Assembly: GCA_020846275.1 (NCBI GenBank)
Contig: JADLEG010000008.1
Span: 1-59,374 of the forward strand
Direction of reading: 5' to 3'
Origin: Alphaproteobacteria bacterium
Lineage (GTDB): Bacteria; Pseudomonadota; Alphaproteobacteria; JAEULC01
DNA: 59,374 bases
Below the pieces are notes generated by a model. The model saw only the letters and a program-made list of their open reading frames with translations. It searched no databases and had not been told where the DNA came from. Made by a program: the position numbers and the translations under genes. How positions within the stretch are numbered: position 1 is the first letter of the stretch; every line of letters begins with the position of its first letter. Shown one piece after another: positions 8,810-22,468 of the stretch.

Positions 8810-8841
8810 TGCCTCTATCGGCTTCCCTGCCTCGGCTTCGG

Positions 8842-10866
<2,025 letters not shown>

Positions 10867-11286
10867 GCGTCTCTCCACACTCCTCGGCACTGCCGCGGGC
10901 ACGCAGCTCGCCCGCAGTCCGCGCTTGCCGTTTCCCTGCCATGCTTTGACAGTATCGGCTGGCTGCGAAGCTTGTCCAGGCGGCGCCACGGTCCGGCGCT
11001 GCGAGGCCGCTTGCGTCGGCGAAGCAAGCGGGCCGCAGCGGCCGCGGCAGGCTGTGACGATTGCAGAATTGCCGGTGGTGTTCGCGGTCGCGGAAGGGAT
11101 GCATCGAGCGGTCGTCTGCTTGACGAGGCAGATAGCAGATGAAACACTTGATCGAGATTCGATGTGCTTTACCCACCCTATGGAGAGCGCAATCAGCTCC
11201 TGCTACAGGCGGCACGGCTGTTAGCCCATGCGCCGACGAGACAGGACAAGCTAGCGCCATCGATCGTCACGCAAGGAGGCAGTGCG
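10867..11286. other. 420-bp divergent intergenic region
   Basis: This stretch separates the ABC ATPase gene (minus) from the BCAT-like gene (plus) and should hold promoters for both. A TTGACA at 10946-10951 has no good -10 partner at 16-18 nt. The open frames here are short and run in from flanking genes with no recognisable protein. I see no hairpin, box or repeat I would defend. Confidence 0.4.
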
Positions 11287-12216
11287 GTGTCAGGCGAACG
11301 GCCACGCTTTCTTTTCTTCGACGGCAAGATCGTTCCGTATGCCGATGCGAAAGTTCACGTGCTCTCGACGGTGTTCAAGTACGCGGCAGCCATCTTCGAA
11401 GGAATACGCGCCTATCATAACGAGCAGACCGGCCAGCTTTATATATTCCGACTGAAAGAGCATCTCGACCGGTTGCAGGACTCCGCGAACATCGCACGTA
11501 TTCCGCTTCCCTACGCTGCGGACGAGATCCAGGACCATCTGGTCAGGCTGATCAAGAAGAACGAGCTCCGGCAGGACGTGCACATCCGCATCTCGGCCTA
11601 TGTGTCGGAGGACGACGGCCGGCTTCAATCGACGGGCCCGATCGGTCTCTCGATGGCGGCGATTCCGATGGGCCGCTACGATGCATTGGCGCCGAGCGAG
11701 GGCCTCAAAGTGGGTGTCAGCGCCTGGCGGCGCCTCAGCGACGAGTCGATGCCGCCCCGCGTGAAGTCGATCGCCAATTACCAGAACAGCCGGCTGGCGC
11801 TGCTGGATGCGCTGGCTGCCGGTTTCCAGGATGCGATCCTGCTCGATGCGCGCGGCAAGGTGACCGAGGGGCCGGGCTACAACATCTTCATCGTGCGCGA
11901 CGGCCAGGTGATGACGCCGCCGGTGACCTACGGCATTCTCGAAGGCGTGACGCGCGACACGCTGATACGGCTGTTCTCGGAGGCTCACGGCTTGACCGTG
12001 ATGCAGCGCGAAATCGACCGTACCGAACTCTACGTCGCCGACGAGGTCTTCTTCTGCGGCAGCGGCAAGGAAGTGACCCCGATCGGATCGATCGATCACC
12101 GCAAGGTGGGCACGGGCGGCATGGGTCCCCTGACGGAGAAGATCAAGGAAACCTACTTCGACGTCGCCAAGGGCAAGCGACAGGGGTACGGAGGCTGGCT
12201 GGTGCCGGTCTACTGA
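11287..12216 (+). CDS. Branched-chain-amino-acid-aminotransferase-like enzyme (PLP class IV)
   Basis: This 309-aa protein is IlvE/BCAT-like: FxGIRAY at about 38-43, the PLP Lys160 in PPRVKSIANYQN, and the KVTEGPGYNIF and GILEGVTRDTL phosphate-binding blocks. It would transfer an amino group between branched-chain or related amino acids and 2-oxoglutarate. The GTG at 11287 is preceded by AAGGAGG with 6-nt spacing, which decides the start; the longer frame upstream has no such site. It heads an operon with an ABC binding protein, two permeases and a threonine-synthase-like enzyme, so a catabolic role on an imported amino compound is more likely than valine/leucine synthesis. Confidence 0.88.
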   Translation: MSGERPRFLFFDGKIVPYADAKVHVLSTVFKYAAAIFEGIRAYHNEQTGQLYIFRLKEHLDRLQDSANIARIPLPYAADEIQDHLVRLIKKNELRQDVHIRISAYVSEDDGRLQSTGPIGLSMAAIPMGRYDALAPSEGLKVGVSAWRRLSDESMPPRVKSIANYQNSRLALLDALAAGFQDAILLDARGKVTEGPGYNIFIVRDGQVMTPPVTYGILEGVTRDTLIRLFSEAHGLTVMQREIDRTELYVADEVFFCGSGKEVTPIGSIDHRKVGTGGMGPLTEKIKETYFDVAKGKRQGYGGWLVPVY

Positions 12217-12264
12217 CCGGCGGCTTGTCGAAAAGGAAGAACCTTCGGGAGAGGAGACGGACCG

Positions 12265-13818
12265 ATGACAATCGTGCGGTTGATGGCACTGCTGACCACG
12301 GCGCTCGGCGCTTTGTGCCCCGTGGCGGCGTGGTCGCAGGCGGCCCCTCAAGGCGAACTGACCATCGCGCAGGGCACCGATGCGGTGACGATGGACCCGC
12401 ACAATACGACGCAGATGACGGCCATGCAGCCGTTCAACTTCGTTTACGACAAGCTCATCAACCGCGACAAGGAGATGAAGCTCATTCCCGAACTCGCGGA
12501 GTCCTGGAAATCGGTCGACGAACTCACCTGGGAATTGAAGTTGCGCAAGGGCGTGAAGTTCCACAATGGCGAAGACTTCGACTCGGCCGCCGTCAAATTT
12601 ACCCTGGACCGCGTGCGCGTTCCCGGCGCGACGCAGGTTTCGAGCGGCTTCACGACGATCGACGATGTCAAGACGCCCGACCCGCTGACGGTCCTTATCG
12701 TCACGAAGAAGCCCGACCCGCTGCTTCCCGCACGCCTTGCGGCATGGGGTGCCCAGATGCTGCCGCCCGGCTATTTCAAGGAGGTTGGCGTCGAGGGGCT
12801 CGCCCGGAAAGCCGTCGGCACCGGCCCCTACCGCTTTGGCGAGTGGCGCAAGGATGACAGCCTCTCGTTCGTGGCAAACACCGGCTACTGGGGCGCGGCG
12901 CCCAAGTTTGCCAAGGTCGTCTTCCGGCCGATCAAGGACGAGCTTGCGCGCATGTCGGCGCTGACGGCCGGCGAGGTCGACATCGCGGTCAACATCCCTG
13001 TCGATTTCGCCGACAAGATCAATTCCGGTGGCTCGACCTATCTGGTGCAGACGCTCGCCAATGCGACCGACGTCTTCCTCATGGGCAGCGATGCCCCATT
13101 GAAGGATGCCAGGGTTCGGTTGGCGCTGAACCTCGCCATCGACCGCCAGAAGCTGTCGACCGCCCTGTTCCGCGGCTTTGCCAAGCCGATCTCGCAGGCC
13201 GCGGCGCCAACCGACTTTGGCTACAATCCCAGCATCCCGCCCTATCCCTATGACCCTGAACGGGCGAAAAAGCTGCTCGCCGAAGCGGGTTACGAAAAGG
13301 GCTTCTCGGTCGAAGTGCAGAGCAGCACCGGCTACATCATCGGCGACGCGCTGGTGGTCGAGGCCGTGGTCGAGATGCTGAAAGGGATCGGTGTCGAGGC
13401 CAAGCCCAAGTTCCTCGAGATCGCGCGCCGCGCGGAGATGCTGGGCAAACGGACGATCACTGGGTTGCTGCTTGCGAACCCCGGCAGCACCACGTTTGAT
13501 GCCGACGGCATCGTCTGGCGCCTCCTGCATCCCGACGCGATTGGTGGCGCCTATTGGCCGACAGGCCAGAAGGACACCGATTTCTTCAAGCTGATGGAGA
13601 CGGCCCGCTACACGATCGATCAGCCCAAGCGCCAGGAGCTCTACTACAAGGCCGCCGAGACTCTCCACAACGACCCGCCCTGGCTCTACCTGTGGCAGGA
13701 ATTCGCGCTCTATGGCGTGAGTTGCAAAGTGGCCTTCCAGGCGCGCATCGACACGATGATCTTGCCGTGGACCGTGACGACCGATCCGGCCAAGAAGGGT
13801 GGCGGCCAGTGCAAGTGA
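12265..13818 (+). CDS. ABC transporter substrate-binding protein, family 5 (peptide/opine type)
   Basis: This 517-aa periplasmic protein has a Sec signal peptide at about residues 1-25 (cleavage near WSQA). The extracytoplasmic family 5 layout follows: AQGTDAVTMDPHN, then LAESWKSVDELTWELKLRKGVKFHNGE, the family signature, and VRLALNLAIDRQKL. It would capture a di-/oligopeptide, opine or similar solute and deliver it to the permeases encoded next. The start has GGAGAGGAG upstream. A strong hairpin follows the gene. Confidence 0.92.
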   Translation: MTIVRLMALLTTALGALCPVAAWSQAAPQGELTIAQGTDAVTMDPHNTTQMTAMQPFNFVYDKLINRDKEMKLIPELAESWKSVDELTWELKLRKGVKFHNGEDFDSAAVKFTLDRVRVPGATQVSSGFTTIDDVKTPDPLTVLIVTKKPDPLLPARLAAWGAQMLPPGYFKEVGVEGLARKAVGTGPYRFGEWRKDDSLSFVANTGYWGAAPKFAKVVFRPIKDELARMSALTAGEVDIAVNIPVDFADKINSGGSTYLVQTLANATDVFLMGSDAPLKDARVRLALNLAIDRQKLSTALFRGFAKPISQAAAPTDFGYNPSIPPYPYDPERAKKLLAEAGYEKGFSVEVQSSTGYIIGDALVVEAVVEMLKGIGVEAKPKFLEIARRAEMLGKRTITGLLLANPGSTTFDADGIVWRLLHPDAIGGAYWPTGQKDTDFFKLMETARYTIDQPKRQELYYKAAETLHNDPPWLYLWQEFALYGVSCKVAFQARIDTMILPWTVTTDPAKKGGGQCK

Positions 13819-13853
13819 CGCCGCTCGACGGACCGTCTGCCTAGAGTAGAAGT

Positions 13854-13882
13854 GCGCCCTGGCGGCCGGTTCGCCAGGGCGC
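13854..13882 (+). terminator. Strong hairpin between binding-protein and permease genes
   Basis: GCGCCCTGGCG (13854-13864) pairs perfectly with CGCCAGGGCGC (13872-13882) across a 7-nt loop, 36 nt after the binding-protein stop. No long T-run follows. In ABC operons such stems usually attenuate transcription or protect the upstream mRNA, giving more binding protein than permease. I read it in that way. Confidence 0.7.
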
Positions 13883-13934
13883 TCGCATGCCTCTTCCTGG
13901 CCTTGCCGGCTTGGGGCTAGTGTCCGGGGAACCA

Positions 13935-14777
13935 ATGGTGCGGGTCGGTCGGCGACAGCTGAGGCTTGCCATTCCCATGATGGTCGTCCTCACGGTCATC
14001 GTCGTGGCGCTGCTTGCTCCGCTGATTGCCCCGTTCGACCCGACGACCCAGAACCTCGCCCTGCGCCTGCGCCCGCCGCGATGGATGCCCGGAGGCGACC
14101 CGCGCTTTCTGCTCGGCACCGACCACCTCGGCCGCGACATTCTCTCGCGCTTGCTCTACGGCACCCGCGTCTCCCTGCCGATCGCCTTTGCGGCCACCAC
14201 GATCGGCGGCATTGTCGGAATCAGCCTTGGTCTGCTGTCGGGATACTTCAGGGGTGCCGTCGACAGCATCGTGACCAAGTTGATCGACATCCAGCTCTCG
14301 TTTCCCTTCATCCTGTTCGCGATCGCGGTCATGGCCGTGACAGGGCCGAATCCGGCGGTCCTGGTCCTCGTGCTCGCCGCGCGTAGCTGGACCACCTTTG
14401 CCCGCGTCGTGCGCGGCGAAACGCTGACGATCAGCGGCAACGAGTACGTGCTTGCAGCCCGCGCGCTCGGCGCGACGCAGGCTCGCGTCATCGGACGCCA
14501 CATCACGCCGAACATCCTGCCGCTCGCCGCCGTGATCGGCACGCTCGACGTTGGCGCGCTCGTCATCCTGGAATCGACGCTGAGCTTCCTTGGGCTCGGC
14601 ATCCAGCCGCCGACGGTGAGCTGGGGCAAGGAGCTTTCCGACGCGCGCCAGTACATCCAGCTCGCCTGGTGGACGACGACCTTCCCTGGCCTGGCTCTGC
14701 TCGTGATCGTGCTTTCCGTCAATCTGCTTGGCGACCGCCTGCGCGATATCCTCGATCCCCGGCTCAGGGGGCGCTGA
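13935..14777 (+). CDS. Dipeptide-type ABC transporter permease (DppC-like)
   Basis: This 280-aa membrane protein has an N-terminal TM (about residues 10-32), the DppC-type GTDHLGRDILSRLLYGTRVSL segment, about five more TM helices and the EAA loop (NEYVLAARALGATQARVIGRHITPN) that contacts the ATPase. I chose ATG 13935, preceded by CCGGGGA; ATG 13887 would add 16 residues but lies close to the hairpin. It pairs with the next permease, overlapping it by one base. The order (C before B) is reversed from the common dpp/opp order. Confidence 0.92.
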   Translation: MVRVGRRQLRLAIPMMVVLTVIVVALLAPLIAPFDPTTQNLALRLRPPRWMPGGDPRFLLGTDHLGRDILSRLLYGTRVSLPIAFAATTIGGIVGISLGLLSGYFRGAVDSIVTKLIDIQLSFPFILFAIAVMAVTGPNPAVLVLVLAARSWTTFARVVRGETLTISGNEYVLAARALGATQARVIGRHITPNILPLAAVIGTLDVGALVILESTLSFLGLGIQPPTVSWGKELSDARQYIQLAWWTTTFPGLALLVIVLSVNLLGDRLRDILDPRLRGR

Positions 14778-15697
14778 TGATGGCTTGGCTCACCCATCGC
14801 CCGCTGCATTTTCTGATCGTCGTGTGGGGCGTGACGACGCTCGTGTTCGTCGCGCTGCGCATGACGGGCGATCCGGCCGTGATGCTGCTGCCCGGCGACC
14901 CGACCATGGCCGAGATCAACCTGATGCGCGAGAAGCTCGGGTTGAACAAGCCGCTGATCGAGCAGTACGTGGTCTTCGTCGGCAATGCCTTCCGCGGCGA
15001 TTTCGGCCAGTCGTTCAGGCATGGCGTGCCCGCGTCGAGCGTCGTGCTCGAGCGCCTGCCGGCGACGGCGCTACTGGCATTCAGCGCCCTGGCGCTTGCC
15101 GCCGTGGTCGCGATCCCGATGGGAATTCTCGCGGCCGTGAATCGGGGGCGGTTGGCGGATCTGGGCGTCATGCTTCTCGCCGTGATCGGACAAGGCGTGC
15201 CCTTCTTCTGGCTCGGCCTGATGTTGATCCTCGTGTTCGGGGTGGAGTTCCGCATGTTCCCGACCGGGGGATACGGATCGATCCAGCATCTCGTTCTGCC
15301 GAGCGTGACGCTTGCCGCCTATATAGGCGCCAGTACGGCCCGCATCGCGCGGTCGAGCATGCTCGAGGTGCTGGGCCAGGACTACATGCGCACCGCGCGC
15401 GCCAAGGGACTTGCCCTCTACGTCGTCGTGCTGAAGCATGGGCTGCGCAACGCCGCGATCCCGCTTGTCACCTATCTCGGGCTGCAGATGGGTCTCCTGC
15501 TCGGCGGCACTGTTGTCGTGGAGGAGATCTTTGCGTGGCCCGGCGTCGGGCGCCTGCTGCTGCAGGCGATCTCGTTCCGCGACTACCCTGTCGTCCAGGC
15601 GGCAACGTTCATCCTCGCCATGATCTTCGTTGTCGTGAACCTTCTCGTCGATATCGTCTACACCGTGCTCGACCCGCGCGTGCGAGACCGGCGCTGA
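14777..15697 (+). CDS. Dipeptide-type ABC transporter permease (DppB-like)
   Basis: This 306-aa permease has an N-terminal TM helix, the periplasmic loop with GLNKPLIEQY, a VPFFWLGLMLILVFG helix, and the EAA loop (QDYMRTARAKGLALYVVVLKHGLRNAAIP). The start ATG overlaps the preceding stop (TGATG), so the two permeases are translationally coupled and form the heterodimeric channel. With the binding protein upstream and the double ATPase at 8842-10866, this completes a dipeptide-class importer split into two divergent units. Confidence 0.93.
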   Translation: MMAWLTHRPLHFLIVVWGVTTLVFVALRMTGDPAVMLLPGDPTMAEINLMREKLGLNKPLIEQYVVFVGNAFRGDFGQSFRHGVPASSVVLERLPATALLAFSALALAAVVAIPMGILAAVNRGRLADLGVMLLAVIGQGVPFFWLGLMLILVFGVEFRMFPTGGYGSIQHLVLPSVTLAAYIGASTARIARSSMLEVLGQDYMRTARAKGLALYVVVLKHGLRNAAIPLVTYLGLQMGLLLGGTVVVEEIFAWPGVGRLLLQAISFRDYPVVQAATFILAMIFVVVNLLVDIVYTVLDPRVRDRR

Positions 15698-15733
15698 AGG
15701 CCGCGGAGCCTTTCCACTGACGGAGCGAACGGC

Positions 15734-16966
15734 ATGAGCGAATGGCAGAGTTTCACGTCACACGTCTCCCACCTCGAATGCAGCGCCACGGGCGAGCGCT
15801 ACGAGGCGGGCAAGCCCCACAATACGTCGCGCGCCGGCAAGCCGCTGATCGTGCGCTACGACCTGAAGTCGGTCGCGCGTTCCGTCGACCCCGCGGAGAT
15901 CGCCAGGCGTCCGGCGGATCTTTGGCGCTATCGCGAGTTGCTCCCCGTGCGCAGGCCGGAAGACGTGGTGAGCCTCGGCGAACAGTTCACCCCCCTGCTT
16001 CCGCTCGCGGCCACCAGCCGCCGGATTGGTGGCGGCGAACTGCTGGTGAAGGACGAGGGGCGCCTGCCGACGGGCTCATTCAAGGCGCGCGGGCTCGCGG
16101 TGGCGGTCTCCATGGCGAAATCGTTCGGCGCCACCCGGATCGCGATGCCGACGGTCGGCAGCGGCGGCGCCTCGCTGGCTGCCTATTGCCGCCGCGCCGG
16201 CATCGACAGCGTCGTTTTCTGCCCAGAGGACTCGCCGTCGATCACCGTCAGCGAGATCGCCTTCTACGGCGCCAAGGTTTATCTCGCCAACGGCGCGCTC
16301 AGGGACTGCAATCGGCTCGTTGCCGAGGGCTGCGCCAGCGTGGGCTGGTTCGACATGACGACCCTTAAGGAGCCCTATCGCATCGAGGGCAAGAAGACGA
16401 TGGGGCTCGAGCTCGCCGACCAGCTCGGCTGGCAGCTGCCCGATGTCATCTTCTATCCGACCGGCGGCGGCACGGGATTTATCGGCATGTGGAAGGCCTT
16501 CGCCGAGCTTGGCGAGCTCGGCTGGATCGGGGCCAAGCGGCCGCGCATGGTGGCCGTGCAGACGACGGGGTGTTGTCCTATCGTGCGTGCCTTCGAAAAA
16601 GGCCATCGCGAGATCGAGACGCCCTGGACGGACATCCGCACCAACGTGCATGGCGTCAGGGTCGCCAAGGCGCTCGGCGACTTTCTGATCCTGCGTGCGA
16701 TGTACGAAAGCGGCGGCTTCGGCGTGGCCGTCACCGACGAGGATGTCGAGGCGACGCGCGCGGCGATCGCGCGGGATGACGGGATACTTCTCTCGCCGGA
16801 AGGGGCGGCCTGCGTCGCGGCATATCGCGAGGCGCTGACCAGCGGACGCGTCAAGCCGGGCGAGCGAGCGGTCGCGTTTAATACGGCAACGGGATTGCGC
16901 ACGGCCATGCCAATGGTCGATCGCCGAGTCGATGTCTCGAAGCCGGTCGACTATGCCGCGCTCTAG
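15734..16966 (+). CDS. Threonine-synthase-like PLP enzyme, copy 2
   Basis: This 410-aa fold-type II PLP enzyme has the N-terminal HLECSATGERYEAG segment of the long threonine-synthase subgroup, the PLP Lys117 in PTGSFKARG, PTVGSGGASLAAY as the phosphate loop and FYPTGGGTGFIGMWKAF further on. It is the last gene of the transporter/BCAT operon (36 nt after the permease). Threonine synthase converts O-phosphohomoserine to threonine, but two divergent copies beside amino-acid uptake and DAO genes suggest use as a beta-elimination or deaminase-like enzyme. This functional shift is inference. Confidence 0.83.
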   Translation: MSEWQSFTSHVSHLECSATGERYEAGKPHNTSRAGKPLIVRYDLKSVARSVDPAEIARRPADLWRYRELLPVRRPEDVVSLGEQFTPLLPLAATSRRIGGGELLVKDEGRLPTGSFKARGLAVAVSMAKSFGATRIAMPTVGSGGASLAAYCRRAGIDSVVFCPEDSPSITVSEIAFYGAKVYLANGALRDCNRLVAEGCASVGWFDMTTLKEPYRIEGKKTMGLELADQLGWQLPDVIFYPTGGGTGFIGMWKAFAELGELGWIGAKRPRMVAVQTTGCCPIVRAFEKGHREIETPWTDIRTNVHGVRVAKALGDFLILRAMYESGGFGVAVTDEDVEATRAAIARDDGILLSPEGAACVAAYREALTSGRVKPGERAVAFNTATGLRTAMPMVDRRVDVSKPVDYAAL

Positions 16967-17079
16967 CCTTGCGATCCTGTTCGCACGCTCCGAACAGCAG
17001 GGTGTCTGTCGTCGAAGCCGACATTCGGCCGACGCCAACCATCGCGATTTTGCGCTGCCGATCGTCGGATCGCCAAATC

Positions 17080-17811
17080 CTAGGCAGCGTCGCCAGCCTG
17101 CAGGCAGTGCTCGCGCAGCATCGTCACGTCGCTGATCCGGATGGTCGAGCCCTCCACCGTGACGCCGAGCCCCTGCATGCGGACGAACACGCGCGACAGG
17201 CTTTCCGGCGCGATGCCGATGCGGTTGGCAAGGGCCGACTTGCTGATCGGCAGGGGGACGTCGGCAGGGCCGCTGACCCGATCGGTCAGCGACAGCAGGA
17301 CGGCCGCGAAGCGCTGGCTGGGCGACCGGGTCTTCAATTCCGTGACGGCGTCGATCAGGCGCGATTGCCAGCGCGCCAGCGCCGCCAGCATCTTGAAGGT
17401 CAGGTCCGGCTCGCTCATGAGCTGCGAAACGAATGGGTCGCGCGGTATCTGGGCCAGCCGCGTCCCGGCGCAGACTTCCGCGTTCACCGGCAGGAAGCGC
17501 ATGCCGAAGATGGCCCCCTCGGCAAAGCTGAATCCGGCTTCGATGAACGAGATCGTCGTCTGCTTGCCCTGTGCCGTCAGGGCGAACAGGCGCACGCGGC
17601 CGGTCAGGACGATGTAGAACCGGTCCGCCGGGTCGCCGGCCGAGAACAACAGCCGGTCGCTATCGGCAGACTCCACGGTCGCATGCTCGACCAGCCGGTC
17701 GACCACCTTGGGGTCCAGCTCGTCGAACATGTGGATGGCGCGCACGATCTCCATATCGCGCTGCGATAGGCGCTGGTGGCCCGTTGCGGCCTGGCCTGTA
17801 CGGCGTTCCAT
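17080..17811 (-). CDS. Crp/Fnr-family regulator of the NO/nitrite type, copy 1
   Basis: This 243-aa protein has an N-terminal cyclic-nucleotide-like sensor domain, a long dimerisation helix and a C-terminal HTH whose recognition helix reads APESLSRVF. The E-x-x-S-R pattern is the FNR-type determinant for TTGAY half-sites and fits the TTGAC boxes found in this cluster. The N-terminal Cys cluster of oxygen-sensing FNR is absent, so it belongs with the DNR/NnrR-like, probably heme/NO-sensing, regulators. It lies just downstream of a paralogue (24 nt), both on the minus strand, next to the nir operon. Confidence 0.87.
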   Translation of the reverse strand: MERRTGQAATGHQRLSQRDMEIVRAIHMFDELDPKVVDRLVEHATVESADSDRLLFSAGDPADRFYIVLTGRVRLFALTAQGKQTTISFIEAGFSFAEGAIFGMRFLPVNAEVCAGTRLAQIPRDPFVSQLMSEPDLTFKMLAALARWQSRLIDAVTELKTRSPSQRFAAVLLSLTDRVSGPADVPLPISKSALANRIGIAPESLSRVFVRMQGLGVTVEGSTIRISDVTMLREHCLQAGDAA

Positions 17812-17835
17812 GAGCGTCCGGCGTCCAAGGGCGGC

Positions 17836-18549
17836 TCAATTCAGGGTCTCAGCTTCGAGGAATTGGCGCAACCGTTCAAGGTCGTCAACCGTCACGTCGC
17901 CGCCGGGCGCGGTATGGACGCCAAGCTGGAGCAGGCGCCGAAACGCCCGCGACAAGCTTTCGGGGGTCATGCCGAGCAGCGCGGCAAGGGTGCGCTTGTC
18001 GAAGGGCAGGTGCAGCCCGTGGCCGTTTCCACCCCGCTCTGCCAACGTGATCAGAAACTGGGCCAGGCGCTGCGGCCCGGTCATCAGCTTCAGGGTCGTG
18101 ATCTGGGCGATCAGGCGCTTCAGCCGCGCCGACATGTATCCCAGCATGCGCAACTGCGCGGCGGGACTGTTGCGGAAGCACCGGCGCACGATCTCCGCCG
18201 GCAGCTCGACGACAATCGCGCGGTGCAGGACTTCCGCCACCGCCAGGCTGCTTTGCTCGTCGAACAAGGCAATCTCGCCGATCAGGCATGGGGCATCGCA
18301 GATCTCGACCAGGCACCGCTGCCCTTTCGGCAGGCTGCGCATCAGGCAGACGCTGCCTTCCAGCAGGACATAGAGGACCTTGCCGCCCGGCCCGTTCGAC
18401 GGCAGGACCGTGCCCGGCGTGGCAACCGCCGGGCGCGCGACGGCCAGCAGGCTCAGCATGTCCTCCGTGCGCAGGGCAACGAACGGCGCGATGTGTTTCA
18501 ACCGCGCCAGCACATCCGATTCCGGCTCCGCGTAGACCAAGGAGCTCAT
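17836..18549 (-). CDS. Crp/Fnr-family regulator of the NO/nitrite type, copy 2
   Basis: This 237-aa Crp/Fnr protein has a sensor domain, a dimer helix and an HTH with TPESLSRAFRRL, again FNR-type E-x-x-S-R. ATG 18547-18549 was chosen, with GGGGCGG upstream; the open frame continues 31 codons through the TTGAC box region, which would be untranslated in this model. It is divergent from the cbiX-like gene, and the perfect box at 18604-18617 lies between them, so it may be autoregulated. Two tandem paralogues next to nirS suggest division of labour, for example NO versus oxygen or redox sensing, which is inference. Confidence 0.87.
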   Translation of the reverse strand: MSSLVYAEPESDVLARLKHIAPFVALRTEDMLSLLAVARPAVATPGTVLPSNGPGGKVLYVLLEGSVCLMRSLPKGQRCLVEICDAPCLIGEIALFDEQSSLAVAEVLHRAIVVELPAEIVRRCFRNSPAAQLRMLGYMSARLKRLIAQITTLKLMTGPQRLAQFLITLAERGGNGHGLHLPFDKRTLAALLGMTPESLSRAFRRLLQLGVHTAPGGDVTVDDLERLRQFLEAETLN

Positions 18550-18603
18550 GACCGCCCCAGCAATGCCTGGCGGGAACGTTGCCACGGATCGGCGACGCTT
18601 CAA

Positions 18604-18617
18604 TTGACGTTCGTCAA
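18604..18617. promoter_or_regulatory. FNR/NNR box 1 (perfect dyad)
   Basis: TTGACGTTCGTCAA is a perfect TTGAC-N4-GTCAA dyad, the expected site for DNR/NnrR-type Crp/Fnr regulators. It lies in the divergent region, 54 nt from the regulator start at 18549 and 56 nt from the cbiX-like start at 18674, so it could act on both. Confidence 0.85.
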
Positions 18618-18673
18618 GGCGCATTCGCTTCCTAGGCGGCAACCCTCAGCCGGTCGGTCCAGAGGGGATTTGC

Positions 18674-19569
18674 GTGAGTCGCGCGGGACGGCAATCCGCC
18701 AACAGCAGGGAAACCGGGGGGGCGCCATCCCGCCCGGCGGTCCTGCTTGTCGGTCATGGCTCTGAAACAATTGAAAATTCCTGTGCTTCGATCGAGGTCC
18801 TGGCAGCCCGGTTGCGCCGGCATCCGAGATTGCGGAGCGTGGCCACGTCCCTGGTGCATGGCGGACGGCCGCCTGTCCAGGCGCTGGAGCGCTTGGCGGG
18901 CGCCGGTCCGGTCTGCGTGGTGCCAATGTTTGCCGCCGAGGGCCACTACACGAAATCGATCGTCGCCGGCGCGATCGAAGCGGCTCGGGCGCGTCGCCCC
19001 TGGTCGGAGGTGCGGCAACTCCAGGCGCTTGGCTTGCAGCCCGGCTACACGGCCTTGCTGGCGGCGAGGGTGCGCCGGCTCGCCGTCCGGGCCGGGGTTG
19101 AGCCGGCAGGCGCGACGTTCCTGGCGATCGGCCATGGCAGCCAGCGGGCATCTGGCCCGCCAGACGACGCCGCCCAACGGCTTGCCCGGGTGCTGCGCCG
19201 GGATTTCGCCGCCAGCCTGGCGCTCTACCTGGAATGCGCGCCCCTGGCGTCGTCGTGGCCCGGCCGGCTGGCCACGCGCGACGCGGTGGTCGCCCCGGTG
19301 CTCTTCAGCGACGCGCGCCATGCGATCAGGGACGTGCCGGCGCTGTTCGGCCTCGCCGGCAGCCTGTCGGGCGGCGGCGACAGAATCACCGGACCCTGGC
19401 CGGTCGATGGACGGCGGATCTGGTACGCAACCCTGCCGCCTTCGGCGCCGGACCTGGCCGCGCTGATCGCCGGGCTTGTCCTCGACCTGCGTTGGTCAGG
19501 CAGGGGCGACAGGCGGCTTCACGCGGAAGAGGCGGGGCCAGCGGCACCCAAGCGGATCGGAGGTCCGGC

Positions 19570-19573
<4 letters not shown>
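18674..19573 (+). CDS. CbiX/SirB-like sirohydrochlorin chelatase family protein
   Basis: This 299-aa protein carries two chelatase-like halves, each with a nucleophile-like GHG motif: LLVGHGSET near residue 26 and LAIGHGSQ near 157. It also has MFAAEGHYTK, typical of CbiX/SirB metal-insertion enzymes acting on sirohydrochlorin. Siroheme is the precursor of heme d1, so a ferrochelatase supplying siroheme for NirS would fit this location upstream of nirS and cobA/nirE. The start is GTG 18674, 6 nt after AGAGGGG. It overlaps the next gene by 4 nt (GTGA). The metal is not determined by sequence. Confidence 0.75.
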
Positions 19574-22387
<2,814 letters not shown>

Positions 22388-22395
22388 GCGTCGGT

Positions 22396-22431
22396 GGGGC
22401 GGCGGCACGAGGCAATGCCTGCCGCCGCCCC
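22396..22431 (+). terminator. Strong hairpin after nirS
   Basis: GGGGCGGCGGCA (22396-22407) pairs perfectly over 12 bp with TGCCGCCGCCCC (22420-22431) around a 12-nt loop that can itself fold (GGCAATGCC). Only TCCTT follows, so it is probably an attenuator or 3'-protecting stem that lets nirS mRNA accumulate above the downstream cofactor genes. Confidence 0.75.
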
Positions 22432-22468
22432 TCCTTCACGTTGCCGTCGGGCGGCCAGGGAGAATTCA

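Noticed and set aside
10946..10974. TTGACA as a promoter in the 420-bp divergent region
   Set aside because: No acceptable -10 at 16-18 nt on that strand, and it points toward neither gene at a sensible distance.
13917..13930. CTAGTGTCCGGGGA as a possible remnant of the palindromic repeat
   Set aside because: Only about nine bases match the element's end and no CGAAGTTCG arm or partner end is nearby; chance similarity is sufficient.
11290..13935. 881-aa open frame on the minus strand opposite the BCAT-like and binding-protein genes
   Set aside because: It lies fully antisense to two well-supported genes, is Arg/His/Asp/Gly rich with no recognisable domain, and is the usual by-product of high GC third-position bias.
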